Positions 6,561-13,953 of a stretch of DNA of 28,485 nt are shown in pieces. The notes below the pieces were generated by a model. It made no database searches and had not been told where the DNA came from. It saw only the letters and a program-made list of their open reading frames with translations. Within the stretch, counting starts at the first letter, position 1. The number at the start of each line of letters is the position of its first letter. The DNA is from Roseburia sp. (GTDB taxonomy: Bacteria; Bacillota; Clostridia; Lachnospirales; Lachnospiraceae), in assembly GCA_003483745.1 (NCBI GenBank), contig DMYD01000019.1, forward strand, positions 1 through 28,485, read 5' to 3'. Position numbers and translations under genes: made by a program.

Positions 6561-8936
6561 ATGGCAGAAGTAAACGCTGTGGAAAAACAGCCTGTTACAG
6601 AAGAGTACCTGAAAAAAATGGATGCCTATTGGCGTGCGGCAAACTATCTTGGAGCAGCACAGTTATATTTACTGGACAACCCGTTATTGCGCGAGCCGTT
6701 GACGATGGATCATATAAAGAAAAAGATCGTCGGACACTGGGGAACCGTTCCGGGACAGAACTTTGTATACGTTCATTTAAACCGTGTCATCAAAAAATAT
6801 GATCAGGATATGATCTTAATTTCCGGTCCTGGCCACGGTGGAAACTTTTTTGTGGCAAATACATATTTAGAGGGAACTTACAGCGAGGTATATCCAAACA
6901 TCGGAGAGGATATGGACGGACTGAAAAAGCTGTGTAAACAGTTCTCTTTCCCAGGCGGTATTTCAAGCCATGTTGCACCGGAAACTCCTGGTTCTATCAA
7001 TGAGGGCGGTGAACTTGGATATTCACTGGCACATTCTTTTGGTGCGGTATTTGATAACCCGGATCTTGTCGCAGCTTGTATCGTCGGAGATGGTGAGTCC
7101 GAGACAGGACCGCTTGCGACTTCCTGGCAGTGTAACAAATTTTTAAACCCGAAAACAGACGGTGCAGTTCTCCCGATTCTGCATCTGAATGGATATAAGA
7201 TCAGCAACCCGACGATCTTAGCGCGTATTTCCCATGAAGAATTAGAGCATTTCTTCGACGGATGCGGCTGGAAACCGTATTTTGTTGAGGGCGATGAGCC
7301 GATGGATATGCACCGCAAGATGGCGGCAGCTTTAGATCAGGCGATGGATGAGATCAAGGCAATCCAGAAAAATGCGAGAGAAAATGATGATCTGACCAGA
7401 CCCAAATGGCCGATGATCGTACTTCGCACCCCGAAGGGCTGGACAGGACCGAAGGTAGTGGACGGTAACCAGATCGAAGGGTCTTTCCGTGCACATCAGG
7501 TTCCAATCATGATGGACAAACCGGAACATCTTCAGATGTTAAAGGACTGGCTGTTAAGCTATCATCCGGAGGAACTGTTTGATGAGGATGGAAAACTGAT
7601 TCCGGAATTAAAAGCATTGGCACCGACCGGTGACCGCAGGATCGGATCGAACCCGCATGCGAACGGTGGTAAATTACTGCGCGATCTTCGTCTGCCTGAT
7701 TTTAAAGATTATGCTGTGGATGTTCCAAAGCCGGGTGCTGTGGAAGCACAGGATATGATCGAACTTGGTGGATTTGTAAGAGATATTTTTACTTTAAATG
7801 AAGATGCAAAGAATTTCCGTATCTTTGGACCGGACGAGACAATGTCAAACCGTCTTGGAAAAGTATTTGAGGCAACCAACCGTGACTGGAACGGTGAGGC
7901 TTATGATACCGATGAGTTCCTGGCACATGACGGACGTGTCATGGACTCCATGTTAAGTGAGCATATGTGTGAAGGCTGGTTAGAGGGATATCTTTTAACC
8001 GGACGTCATGGATTCTTTGCAAGTTATGAGGCATTTATCCGCGTGGTTGATTCTATGTGTGCACAGCATGCGAAATGGTTAAAAGTGTGCAACCAGCTTC
8101 CTTGGAGACAGTCTATTGCATCCTTAAATCTGATCTTAAGTTCGAATGTATGGCAGCAGGATCACAACGGATTTACACATCAGGATCCGGGATTCTTAGA
8201 CCACATTGCAAATAAAAAATCAGACGTGGTACGTCTTTATCTGCCACCAGATGCAAACTGTTTATTATCCTGCTTCGATCACTGTATCCGCAGCCGTAAC
8301 TATGTCAATGTGTTAGTAACATCCAAACACCCGAGACAGCAGTGGCTGACCATGGAACAGGCAGTAAAACACTGCACACAGGGTATTGGTATCTGGGAGT
8401 GGGCAAGCAATGATCAGGGCGAAGAGCCGGATGTTGTCATGGCATGCTGCGGTGATACCCCGACATTAGAGACTTTAGCAGCAGTTACGATCTTAAGAGA
8501 AGCACTGCCGGAGATCAGAATCCGTGTGATCAATGTTGTCGACCTGATGAAATTAGAGCCGAACACGAAACATCCACATGGACTCAGTGATGCAGAATAC
8601 GATGCACTCTTTACCAAAGACAAACCGATCATTTTTGCATTCCATGGTTATCATACACTGATCCATGAACTGACCTACCGTAGAACCAACCGCAATATCC
8701 ATGTTTACGGTTATCAGGAGGAAGGTACGATCACAACACCGTTTGATATGCGTGTACAAAATGAGATCGACCGTTTCCATTTAGTAAAGAATGTGATCAA
8801 ATATCTGCCACAGCTTGGCAACAGAGGATCTTATCTGGTTCAGCAGATGAACGACAAACTCGTAGAGCACAAACAGTACATCCACGAGTATGGTCAGGAT
8901 CTGCCGGAAGTAAGAGACTGGAAATGGAATCTGTAA
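6561..8936 (+). CDS. xfp: Phosphoketolase (xylulose-5-phosphate / fructose-6-phosphate)
   Basis: A thiamine-diphosphate enzyme that splits xylulose 5-phosphate (and often fructose 6-phosphate) with phosphate to give acetyl phosphate and an aldose phosphate, feeding pentoses to acetate and ATP in the cytosol. The start is ATG 6561 after AAAGGAGG. The longer frame from 6477 adds a Lys/Cys-rich stretch with no ribosome binding site. This gives 791 residues, the usual family length. Motifs include HWGTVPGQNF (from His59), GPGHGG (89-94), the EGGELGY signature (148-154), the TPP/Mg site GDGESETGP (176-184), and GRHGFFASYEAF in the pyrimidine domain. The C-terminal transketolase-like domain is complete. 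The gene stands alone, convergent with an AraC-type regulator 20 bp away. Whether the enzyme is specific for xylulose 5-phosphate or dual cannot be read from the sequence. Confidence 0.97.
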   Translation: MAEVNAVEKQPVTEEYLKKMDAYWRAANYLGAAQLYLLDNPLLREPLTMDHIKKKIVGHWGTVPGQNFVYVHLNRVIKKYDQDMILISGPGHGGNFFVANTYLEGTYSEVYPNIGEDMDGLKKLCKQFSFPGGISSHVAPETPGSINEGGELGYSLAHSFGAVFDNPDLVAACIVGDGESETGPLATSWQCNKFLNPKTDGAVLPILHLNGYKISNPTILARISHEELEHFFDGCGWKPYFVEGDEPMDMHRKMAAALDQAMDEIKAIQKNARENDDLTRPKWPMIVLRTPKGWTGPKVVDGNQIEGSFRAHQVPIMMDKPEHLQMLKDWLLSYHPEELFDEDGKLIPELKALAPTGDRRIGSNPHANGGKLLRDLRLPDFKDYAVDVPKPGAVEAQDMIELGGFVRDIFTLNEDAKNFRIFGPDETMSNRLGKVFEATNRDWNGEAYDTDEFLAHDGRVMDSMLSEHMCEGWLEGYLLTGRHGFFASYEAFIRVVDSMCAQHAKWLKVCNQLPWRQSIASLNLILSSNVWQQDHNGFTHQDPGFLDHIANKKSDVVRLYLPPDANCLLSCFDHCIRSRNYVNVLVTSKHPRQQWLTMEQAVKHCTQGIGIWEWASNDQGEEPDVVMACCGDTPTLETLAAVTILREALPEIRIRVINVVDLMKLEPNTKHPHGLSDAEYDALFTKDKPIIFAFHGYHTLIHELTYRRTNRNIHVYGYQEEGTITTPFDMRVQNEIDRFHLVKNVIKYLPQLGNRGSYLVQQMNDKLVEHKQYIHEYGQDLPEVRDWKWNL

Positions 8937-8956
8937 AATAACACAGAATAGAATAG

Positions 8957-10000
8957 TTACATCTTTTTGCGGAACTGTGCCGGCGTAAGCTGGTGCCGTT
9001 CCGTAAATATTTTATAGAAATAGCCTTTATTGTGATAGCCGACAGCTTCCGCGATCTGGTCGATCGTGGCATTAGTTGTAAGAAGCAGTGATTCCGCACG
9101 GCGAAGACGGAGAAGCTGCAGATATTCTGTATAGGTAAGTCCGGTCTGCGTTTTTATGAGACGGTTAAAATAATCTTCCTGAAAATGAAATTCTTCGGAA
9201 AGTCTTGTAATGGAGATCTGAGTCAGATGATTTTCCATATAATCTGTAATCTCTTCAAATAAAATCCAGTTCATTTGTTTCCGCAACTGTTTTGATAACG
9301 AAAATTCATAATTGGTTCCGAGAATCCCAAAAATCCGCAACAGTAATCCCTGACAGATAATAGGAGAGGCAACATCATGTTGTTTTAATTCAGACAATAA
9401 AAGATAAAGTGTCTGCTCCATTTTTTTCATTCCCTCTGGCTGTGGCTTAAAATGCAGATACTGTTGCAGATTTTTCTGCTCCAGCAATGCCATATTTAAA
9501 AAGGAAGCAATTCTTCCGGATGTGCTCAAATGTTTCATGATATCATTAAAAATGGCATTTGTGACACCGAGAAATAAGATCGTGGAAGAACCGCTGTCTA
9601 GGATTTCCTGATGTTCACAGTTGCGGTCAATCAGACAGAGCTCCCCCTTGTGGAAGGTAAACTCATTGCCGAGGATCTTCTGGCGGTATTCTCCGTCTAC
9701 GATATAAAAAAGTTCCAGATATTCATGGGAGTGCATCTGGGTGCGGATGCCCGGCTCAAATCTTTTTTCGTAGGTAAAGGTGATATCGGAGGGGATGATT
9801 GTGGCAGAAACAGTATGTGGCTCATGGATATCCCAGATCAGGCCAAACATGTGCTCTGATTCAGGAAGAGGGTATGGCTTGACTTCGATATCATGTTGTG
9901 AGTATTCCGGGCAGACAATGCGGAAACGCTGATAAATATCTGGTGATTCATAAGTTGTATTATCATAAAGAAGATGTCTGATATATTGTTTTAAGTTCAT
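8957..10000 (-). CDS. AraC-family transcriptional regulator with cupin sensor domain
   Basis: A 347-residue protein. The start MNLKQYIRHLL at 10000 is chosen because TGAGG lies 6 bases upstream on the minus strand. The longer frame back to 10159 has no such site and would overlap the promoter region. The N-terminal half contains a cupin-like ligand pocket with MHSHEYLELFYIVDGEY, GELCLIDRNCEH and ILFLG. The last 100 residues are a double helix-turn-helix: ISITRLSEEFHFQEDYFNRLIK, then IDQIAEAVGYHNKGYFYKIF and the closing LTPAQFRKKM. Proteins of this kind bind sugars or related ligands and activate carbohydrate genes. Its target is not evident; the convergent phosphoketolase and the divergent chemotaxis-type gene are the neighbours. 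No ligand can be named. Confidence 0.93.
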   Translation of the reverse strand: MNLKQYIRHLLYDNTTYESPDIYQRFRIVCPEYSQHDIEVKPYPLPESEHMFGLIWDIHEPHTVSATIIPSDITFTYEKRFEPGIRTQMHSHEYLELFYIVDGEYRQKILGNEFTFHKGELCLIDRNCEHQEILDSGSSTILFLGVTNAIFNDIMKHLSTSGRIASFLNMALLEQKNLQQYLHFKPQPEGMKKMEQTLYLLLSELKQHDVASPIICQGLLLRIFGILGTNYEFSLSKQLRKQMNWILFEEITDYMENHLTQISITRLSEEFHFQEDYFNRLIKTQTGLTYTEYLQLLRLRRAESLLLTTNATIDQIAEAVGYHNKGYFYKIFTERHQLTPAQFRKKM

Positions 10001-10049
10001 AATAACCTCATCTGAAAGCAGCAAAATGTGAAATATTTTAAATATCTTT

Positions 10050-10078
10050 AGTTTATCACAGCACATTTTATGGCGCAA
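10050..10078 (-). promoter_or_regulatory. Putative promoter of the AraC-type gene
   Basis: On the minus strand TTGCGC (10078-10073) and TAAACT (10055-10050) are separated by 17 bp, about 50 bp upstream of the chosen start. This position supports the shorter start at 10000. Confidence 0.4.
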
Positions 10079-10117
10079 TATGTCGAAAAGTATGAAAAAA
10101 ATTTGTAATAAGTATTG

Positions 10118-10146
10118 TTTGTTTTTATTGAGAGGTGTACTATAAT
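10118..10146 (+). promoter_or_regulatory. Putative promoter of the MCP gene
   Basis: A perfect -10 box TATAAT (10141-10146) lies 40 bp upstream of the ATG, with a weak -35 match TTTGTT (10118-10123) at 17 bp. No sigma-28 (flagellar) consensus was seen, so control with motility genes is not indicated. Confidence 0.45.
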
Positions 10147-10186
10147 TATGCAAGTACATTCAAAAGCGAAAGGAAGAGGGATTTAG

Positions 10187-11623
10187 ATGACAGGAGAACA
10201 ATATGTAAGAGCAAATAAAAGAGTATATAATGTGGTAATAATCCTGCTGGCAGTGATGACGATTCTGTCTGTTATGGCATGTCTGGCGGAGTTTAAGATT
10301 ACGATACTGCTTCAGACTGCAGTTGCAGTTGCTGGAATTATTGTTGTGAATACTTATGCAAAAAAGTTTTGGAATTCAAAAAAGGGTGGGGAAATCCTGC
10401 TTGGAACAGGAAGTGCTGTATATTGTGTATTTCTTTTACTGAATCAGAATAATTTTGTTTACGCATATGGAATCCCGCTCTTTGTTGCATGTGTTTTGTA
10501 TTTAGATGTAAAGTTTGTATATTATGGTATTGGTGTAACTGCAGTAGGAAATATCATTCATATCATAGTGCAGGTTATTACAAAAAGAGCCGATGGGATA
10601 GAACTTTTTTTTAGTATTATCATTCTTGCAACAGTAGTTTATGCGGTATATGAAGCATCTATCCTCCTTACAAAATTTAATGAAGAAAATCTGGAAATGC
10701 AGGCTGCAGCATCTGAAAAAATGCTGGCTACAGCGGAAAATCTGGTGAAACATTTTGATTCCGCAAAAGAAAAATTAGAGACATTAGAGGAAGTAATCAA
10801 TAACAACAATGAATCTATTTCCAATATTGCCCAGAGCACGGGAAGTACTGCGGAGGCAATCCAGCAGCAGGCATTGATGTGTGAGGAAATCCATAAGAAT
10901 ACGGACAGTGCAGAAAAAGAAACCGAAGCGATGATTGATAAGGCAAATCATACGATGGAGAATGTGGCAGAGGGTGCGAGACTGGTAACAGGATTAAAAA
11001 ATCAGGCTGACAATGTGGAGCAGGCAAGTAACCAGGCGGCAGAGTCTACCAAACAGGTCAGCAACCGTGTGGAGGAAGTAAAAGGAATTGTTGCGACTAT
11101 CTTAAGTATCTCCAGCCAGACCAATCTTCTTGCATTGAATGCTTCTATTGAGGCAGCAAGAGCCGGTGAGGCAGGAAAAGGTTTTGCAGTCGTTGCGGAA
11201 GAAATCCGTCAGTTATCGGAGCAGACAAAAGATGCAACGAACCGGATCACGGATATCATTCAGGATCTGAATGAAGATGCACAACATGCGATGGACAGTA
11301 TGGAACATTCTGCGGATTCAATCCGTGAACAGAACGAACTGATTGAGACAACAAAGAATAAATTTGAGACCATCAATGACGAAATGCAGTCACTGGCAAG
11401 TGCAATCGGAGAGATCGAGGGAAGTATGCAGTCCATTTTAAACAGTACAGACACAATTTCCCAGAGTATATCGAATCTCTCTGCAACCGGTGAAGAAATA
11501 GCTGCTTCTTCCACAGAAGGACTTCAGACAGCAGAACATGCGGTAGAGGCAATGAAACAGACCAAAGAGATCATTGATGCTACTTATCTGCTGGCACAGG
11601 ATTTAGAGACTTATGCAGAATAG
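10187..11623 (+). CDS. Methyl-accepting chemotaxis-type protein with six-helix membrane domain
   Basis: A 478-residue signal transducer starting at ATG 10187 behind AAAGGAAGAGGG. The first 165 residues hold six hydrophobic helices (about 14-36, 38-56, 70-87, 89-108, 110-130 and 140-160) with short loops, so the signal is probably sensed in or at the membrane rather than by an extracellular domain. There is no HAMP domain. A coiled coil follows and leads to the conserved hairpin tip with ILSISSQTNLLALNASIEA and GKGFAVVAEEIRQLSEQT (about 305-350), then the returning coiled coil with AEEIAASS-like methylation-region repeats. The tip would contact CheA and CheW, none of which is in the window. 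The LytTR regulator and soluble kinase follow 104 bp downstream on the same strand without an obvious terminator, so co-transcription is possible. Confidence 0.93.
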   Translation: MTGEQYVRANKRVYNVVIILLAVMTILSVMACLAEFKITILLQTAVAVAGIIVVNTYAKKFWNSKKGGEILLGTGSAVYCVFLLLNQNNFVYAYGIPLFVACVLYLDVKFVYYGIGVTAVGNIIHIIVQVITKRADGIELFFSIIILATVVYAVYEASILLTKFNEENLEMQAAASEKMLATAENLVKHFDSAKEKLETLEEVINNNNESISNIAQSTGSTAEAIQQQALMCEEIHKNTDSAEKETEAMIDKANHTMENVAEGARLVTGLKNQADNVEQASNQAAESTKQVSNRVEEVKGIVATILSISSQTNLLALNASIEAARAGEAGKGFAVVAEEIRQLSEQTKDATNRITDIIQDLNEDAQHAMDSMEHSADSIREQNELIETTKNKFETINDEMQSLASAIGEIEGSMQSILNSTDTISQSISNLSATGEEIAASSTEGLQTAEHAVEAMKQTKEIIDATYLLAQDLETYAE

Positions 11624-11727
11624 ATCGGACAGAAAATAACAGTGGGAGGCTGAAAAGTCAGGTAAAAATAAGTGACTGTTCATACTGGTGTGTGAACAAT
11701 AACAAAAATGCAGGGATCAGGAACAGA

Positions 11728-12471
11728 ATGAATATTGCATATTGTGAAGATGAAAAGATCCAGTTAGAATATATGGAGCAACTGATCAAAAAGTGGGCAG
11801 ATGAAGGAAAATGTGCTGTTACATATTTTGGCTATGGCAGTGCAAAGGAGCTGTTGTTTGAGCATCCGGACAGTTTTCCGTTCGATCTGCTCCTTTTGGA
11901 TATTGATATGGACGGTATGGATGGCATGGCGCTCGCAAAAGAAATCCGTAAAAATGATAAAAAACTTCCCATCGTTTTTTTGACGAACCGCAGTGAGTAT
12001 GTGTTTGAAGGGTATGAGGTTGGCGCATTGCGCTATCTTTTAAAACCGGTGGAGGAGACAAAACTGTTTCCTCTGTTAGATGGGATTTCTTCTACACTTG
12101 GAAAAGAAAAACGTTATCTGATCGAAAATGTGGATGGGGAGACTGTAAAAATTCCGGTCGATACCATTTACAGTGTGGAGGCGAAAGGGCATTATATCCG
12201 TTTGCACACGAGCGCGGGTGATTATGAATACAAAAAGAATCTTTCTGAAATAGCAGGGGAATTGATGGAAAATCAGCCGGAACAGGCAGAAAAATTTGTC
12301 AGCACGCACAGGAGCTTTATTGTCAGCCTTGCAGCGGTGGAGCGCGTGCAGCGTACAGAGTGCATCCTTTCGGACGGCAGTAGTGTGCCGGTGAGCAGGA
12401 ATGCTTATAAGAGTGTAAATGAAGCGTTTATCCGCTATTATATGGAACATGGGGATATGTGTGAAAAATGA
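11728..12471 (+). CDS. LytTR-family response regulator (AgrA/VirR type)
   Basis: A 247-residue protein in which ATG 11728 opens directly on the receiver fold (MNIAYCEDE). A GTG at 11692 would add 12 polar residues but has no ribosome binding site; AGGAAC before 11728 is also only moderate. The receiver has the acidic pair Glu7/Asp8, phosphoacceptor Asp58 in LLLLDIDMDGMDG, Thr86 and Lys106 in the LLKPVEE motif. The LytTR DNA-binding domain (about 135-240) has VDTIYSVEAKGHYIRLHT, then FVSTHRSFIVSLAAVERV and the closing SRNAYKSVNEAF. Such regulators typically control peptide quorum sensing, bacteriocins and surface genes. The stop codon overlaps the kinase start (ATGA 12468-12471), so the pair is translationally coupled. 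Confidence 0.94.
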   Translation: MNIAYCEDEKIQLEYMEQLIKKWADEGKCAVTYFGYGSAKELLFEHPDSFPFDLLLLDIDMDGMDGMALAKEIRKNDKKLPIVFLTNRSEYVFEGYEVGALRYLLKPVEETKLFPLLDGISSTLGKEKRYLIENVDGETVKIPVDTIYSVEAKGHYIRLHTSAGDYEYKKNLSEIAGELMENQPEQAEKFVSTHRSFIVSLAAVERVQRTECILSDGSSVPVSRNAYKSVNEAFIRYYMEHGDMCEK

Positions 12472-13130
12472 GAATACCGCTGATCACAAAATATTTAGAA
12501 GAGAAGAATATGGAGTACCAGAATGCCCTGCTTGAAAAGCAGGTGCAGGAGGTACAAAATATCTATCTTACCATGCGTGGCTGGCGGCATGATTACCACA
12601 ATCACCTGCAGGCAATGAAAGCGTATGTTAAGATGGGAGAATATGACAGGTTAGAGGAATATTTAGGACTGCTGGAGCAGGACTTAGATCACGTCAATCA
12701 GCTGATTGAGACTGGAAATGTCAATTTGGATGCTATTTTAAATTCGAAAATATCCTTAGCACAGAAAAACGGAATTGAGATCGACTATCAGGCAAAATGT
12801 CCGGAAACACTTGCTGTCAGTGATATTGACCTCTGTGCTCTGATCGGAAACCTGTTAGACAATGCAGTGGAGTCCTGTGAGAAACTGACCACGGAAAAAC
12901 CGTTTATCCGCCTTTATATCGGAGTACTCAAAAAACAGCTTTACATTTCGGTGTCGAACGCGACAAATGAGACAGTGCGCAAGATGGATTCGGAGTACAT
13001 CAGTAAAAAACGGGGAAATCACGGGCATGGATTAAAACGGATCAATCTGGTGGTTGAAAAATATGGCGGGTACATTAACAGACAAAATGAGCCGGGAGTG
13101 TTTGTGACGGAGGTTATGTTGCCGCTGTAA
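12468..13130 (+). CDS. Soluble AgrC-like (GHKL, HPK10) histidine kinase without a membrane sensor
   Basis: The protein is only 220 residues. After a short coiled-coil start it has the HPK10 phosphorylation motif WRHDYHNHLQAMKAY with His41 as the expected phospho-acceptor. The SpoB-like helix pair follows, then the N-box IGNLLDNAVESC and the G-box GHGLKRINLVVEKYGG. Usual AgrC-type kinases have 5-7 N-terminal helices that read a peptide signal; here there is no hydrophobic segment at all. The input must therefore come from another protein or from the cytosol. The N-terminus begins directly with a helix in MRIPLITKYLEEKN, so no truncated membrane domain is visible upstream; the preceding DNA is the regulator gene. 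The membrane-embedded transducer at 10187 is a conceivable partner, but this is inference. Confidence 0.92.
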   Translation: MRIPLITKYLEEKNMEYQNALLEKQVQEVQNIYLTMRGWRHDYHNHLQAMKAYVKMGEYDRLEEYLGLLEQDLDHVNQLIETGNVNLDAILNSKISLAQKNGIEIDYQAKCPETLAVSDIDLCALIGNLLDNAVESCEKLTTEKPFIRLYIGVLKKQLYISVSNATNETVRKMDSEYISKKRGNHGHGLKRINLVVEKYGGYINRQNEPGVFVTEVMLPL

Positions 13131-13140
13131 AAGGCGGTGA

Positions 13141-13461
13141 AAAATGCTGGGGGAAAAGGTGTGGTCGGAAGGCTGTGAGGGCAGTCCGGTGGGAGCCGCT
13201 GGCAGGGGGAGTTTCGTTGTGCGAGAATAAGATGAGCTAAATATGTCTGATGGGGTGGGGTTAAGGCGGACGTGAGCGGCAACAACGAGCCATCCGTGGC
13301 TCGATGCTGCCTTGTTCTGCCATCCGTGGCAGAACATCACTGTGAGTTGACAGACATATTAAGATCATCTAATCCTCTTCCAAAGGCACTCTTCCTGCCA
13401 GCGGCTCCCGCCGGTCTGCCAGGCGCAGGGTGTCGGTCACACCTTTTCATTCCAGCCTTTT
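13141..13461. repeat. ~320-bp imperfect palindrome, candidate structured RNA or MITE
   Basis: A long-range inverted repeat begins 11 bp after the kinase stop codon. The outer stem pairs 13141-13167 with 13434-13461, including GAAAAGGTGTG (13153-13163) with CACACCTTTTC (13438-13448). The second stem pairs 13180-13212 with 13388-13420 around GGGAGCCGCTGGCAGG, with most differences readable as G-U pairs. The third pairs 13230-13249 with 13351-13370. The tip holds two perfect small hairpins: GAGCCA-TCCG-TGGCTC near 13287-13302, and a 9-bp stem GTTCTGCCA with the same TCCG loop at 13313-13334. A direct copy of GCCATCCGTGGC is thus repeated 30 bp apart. The pairing is read directly. Whether this is an RNA gene, a 3' UTR structure or a miniature transposable element is open. 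No known RNA family was recognised. Confidence 0.75.
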
Positions 13462-13481
13462 GTATAAGGACGATACCGTTG

Positions 13482-13514
13482 GTGCACGGAAGATGACCTT
13501 CCGTGCACTTTTTT
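13482..13514 (+). terminator. Rho-independent terminator
   Basis: The perfect 11-bp stem GTGCACGGAAG (13482-13492) and CTTCCGTGCAC (13498-13508), with a 5-base loop, is followed by six Ts. It would end transcription of the regulator-kinase operon, or of an RNA made from the 13141-13461 element. Confidence 0.9.
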
Positions 13515-13562
13515 CTGTTTAAATAAAAAATGATGATAGAGTATAGGCACAGAAGTGATATG

Positions 13563-13671
13563 ACGTACAGACGTACCGGATCATGAAACAGATACAAGAA
13601 GAATCTGACATGTAAATGCAACTAAAATCATGAAGTATTGATACAGACATAACACAACGTACAGATGTACC
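13563..13671. repeat. Pair of 15-bp direct repeats, ACGTACAGAYGTACC
   Basis: ACGTACAGACGTACC (13563-13577) and ACGTACAGATGTACC (13657-13671) differ at one base and start 94 bp apart. Each is itself a GTAC...GTAC dyad. They lie between the terminator and the exporter operon, so they could be regulator-binding sites. They do not match the published AgrA-type LytTR repeat. The rest of 13515-13690 is AT-rich and holds nothing else recognised; TTGATA at 13638-13643 could be a -35 box but lacks a good -10 box. Confidence 0.45.
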
Positions 13672-13701
13672 AAAATCACAAAAGTACAAGGGAAACAGTG
13701 G

Positions 13702-13917
13702 AGGTAGATCATTATGAAACTCACTCAAAACGTAGAGTTGTCGTGAGAGACGGACCAATTTATAAGAAGGTGCTGGGGAGCCGTCGGTACTTAGGGAGCG
13801 TATTTTGCTCCCTTAGTATCCGCTACGAGCGACACGCAGCGCGAGCGTGCCTTCGTTAAATTGGTCCGTCTCTCACGACATCCACAACCTGCATCAGAGT
13901 TTCAAAATGATCGAGCC
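13702..13917. repeat. ~216-bp palindromic element with perfect 24-bp core stem
   Basis: 13739-13762 and 13857-13880 are exact reverse complements. The stem continues inward through GAAGG (13766-13770) with CCTTC (13850-13854), two G-U pairs and one more C-G pair. It extends outward, after two equal 16-base unpaired stretches, to 13702-13722 with 13897-13917 (17 of 21 match). Inside, 13786-13799 and 13807-13820 form a further hairpin with GGGAGC/GCTCCC, and GC-rich sequence 13821-13846 may form a third, giving a three-way-junction shape. It ends 36 bp before the first exporter gene. Two frames cross it but lack support. It may be a cis-acting leader RNA or a dispersed palindromic repeat. Confidence 0.75.
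13714..13746 (+). CDS. Possible 10-residue leader peptide
   Basis: A tiny frame, MKLTQNVELS, has a strong ribosome binding site GGAGGT (13700-13705) spaced 8 bases from its ATG, clearly better than chance in this intergenic stretch. Its last codons and stop enter the left arm of a perfect 24-bp inverted repeat (13739-13762), and its start region pairs weakly with 13897-13917. This geometry would fit a translated leader that controls refolding upstream of the exporter genes. No codon run hints at a specific amino acid or antibiotic. It could equally be accidental within a repeat element. Confidence 0.3.
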   Translation: MKLTQNVELS

Positions 13918-13953
13918 ATCACCACCACCCCAAAACGAGAGGAGTCATCAACC

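Noticed and set aside
11624..11727. Terminator between the transducer and the LytTR gene
   Set aside because: Only 5-bp stems (AGTCA/TGACT, GTTCA/TGAAC) without a T-tract; too weak.
13272..13496. 74-residue frame inside the large palindrome
   Set aside because: It runs through the paired arms and into the terminator stem; no initiation site.
13519..13758. 79-residue minus-strand frame, opening with residues like those encoded by the other arm
   Set aside because: The shared VRLSR-type start on both strands is simply the 24-bp palindrome read from each side; the rest is low-complexity and has no ribosome binding site.
13665..13859. 64-residue plus-strand frame through the second palindrome
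   Set aside because: No ribosome binding site, and the composition is set by the inverted-repeat arms. More likely a by-product of the element, though similar frames may be annotated in related genomes.
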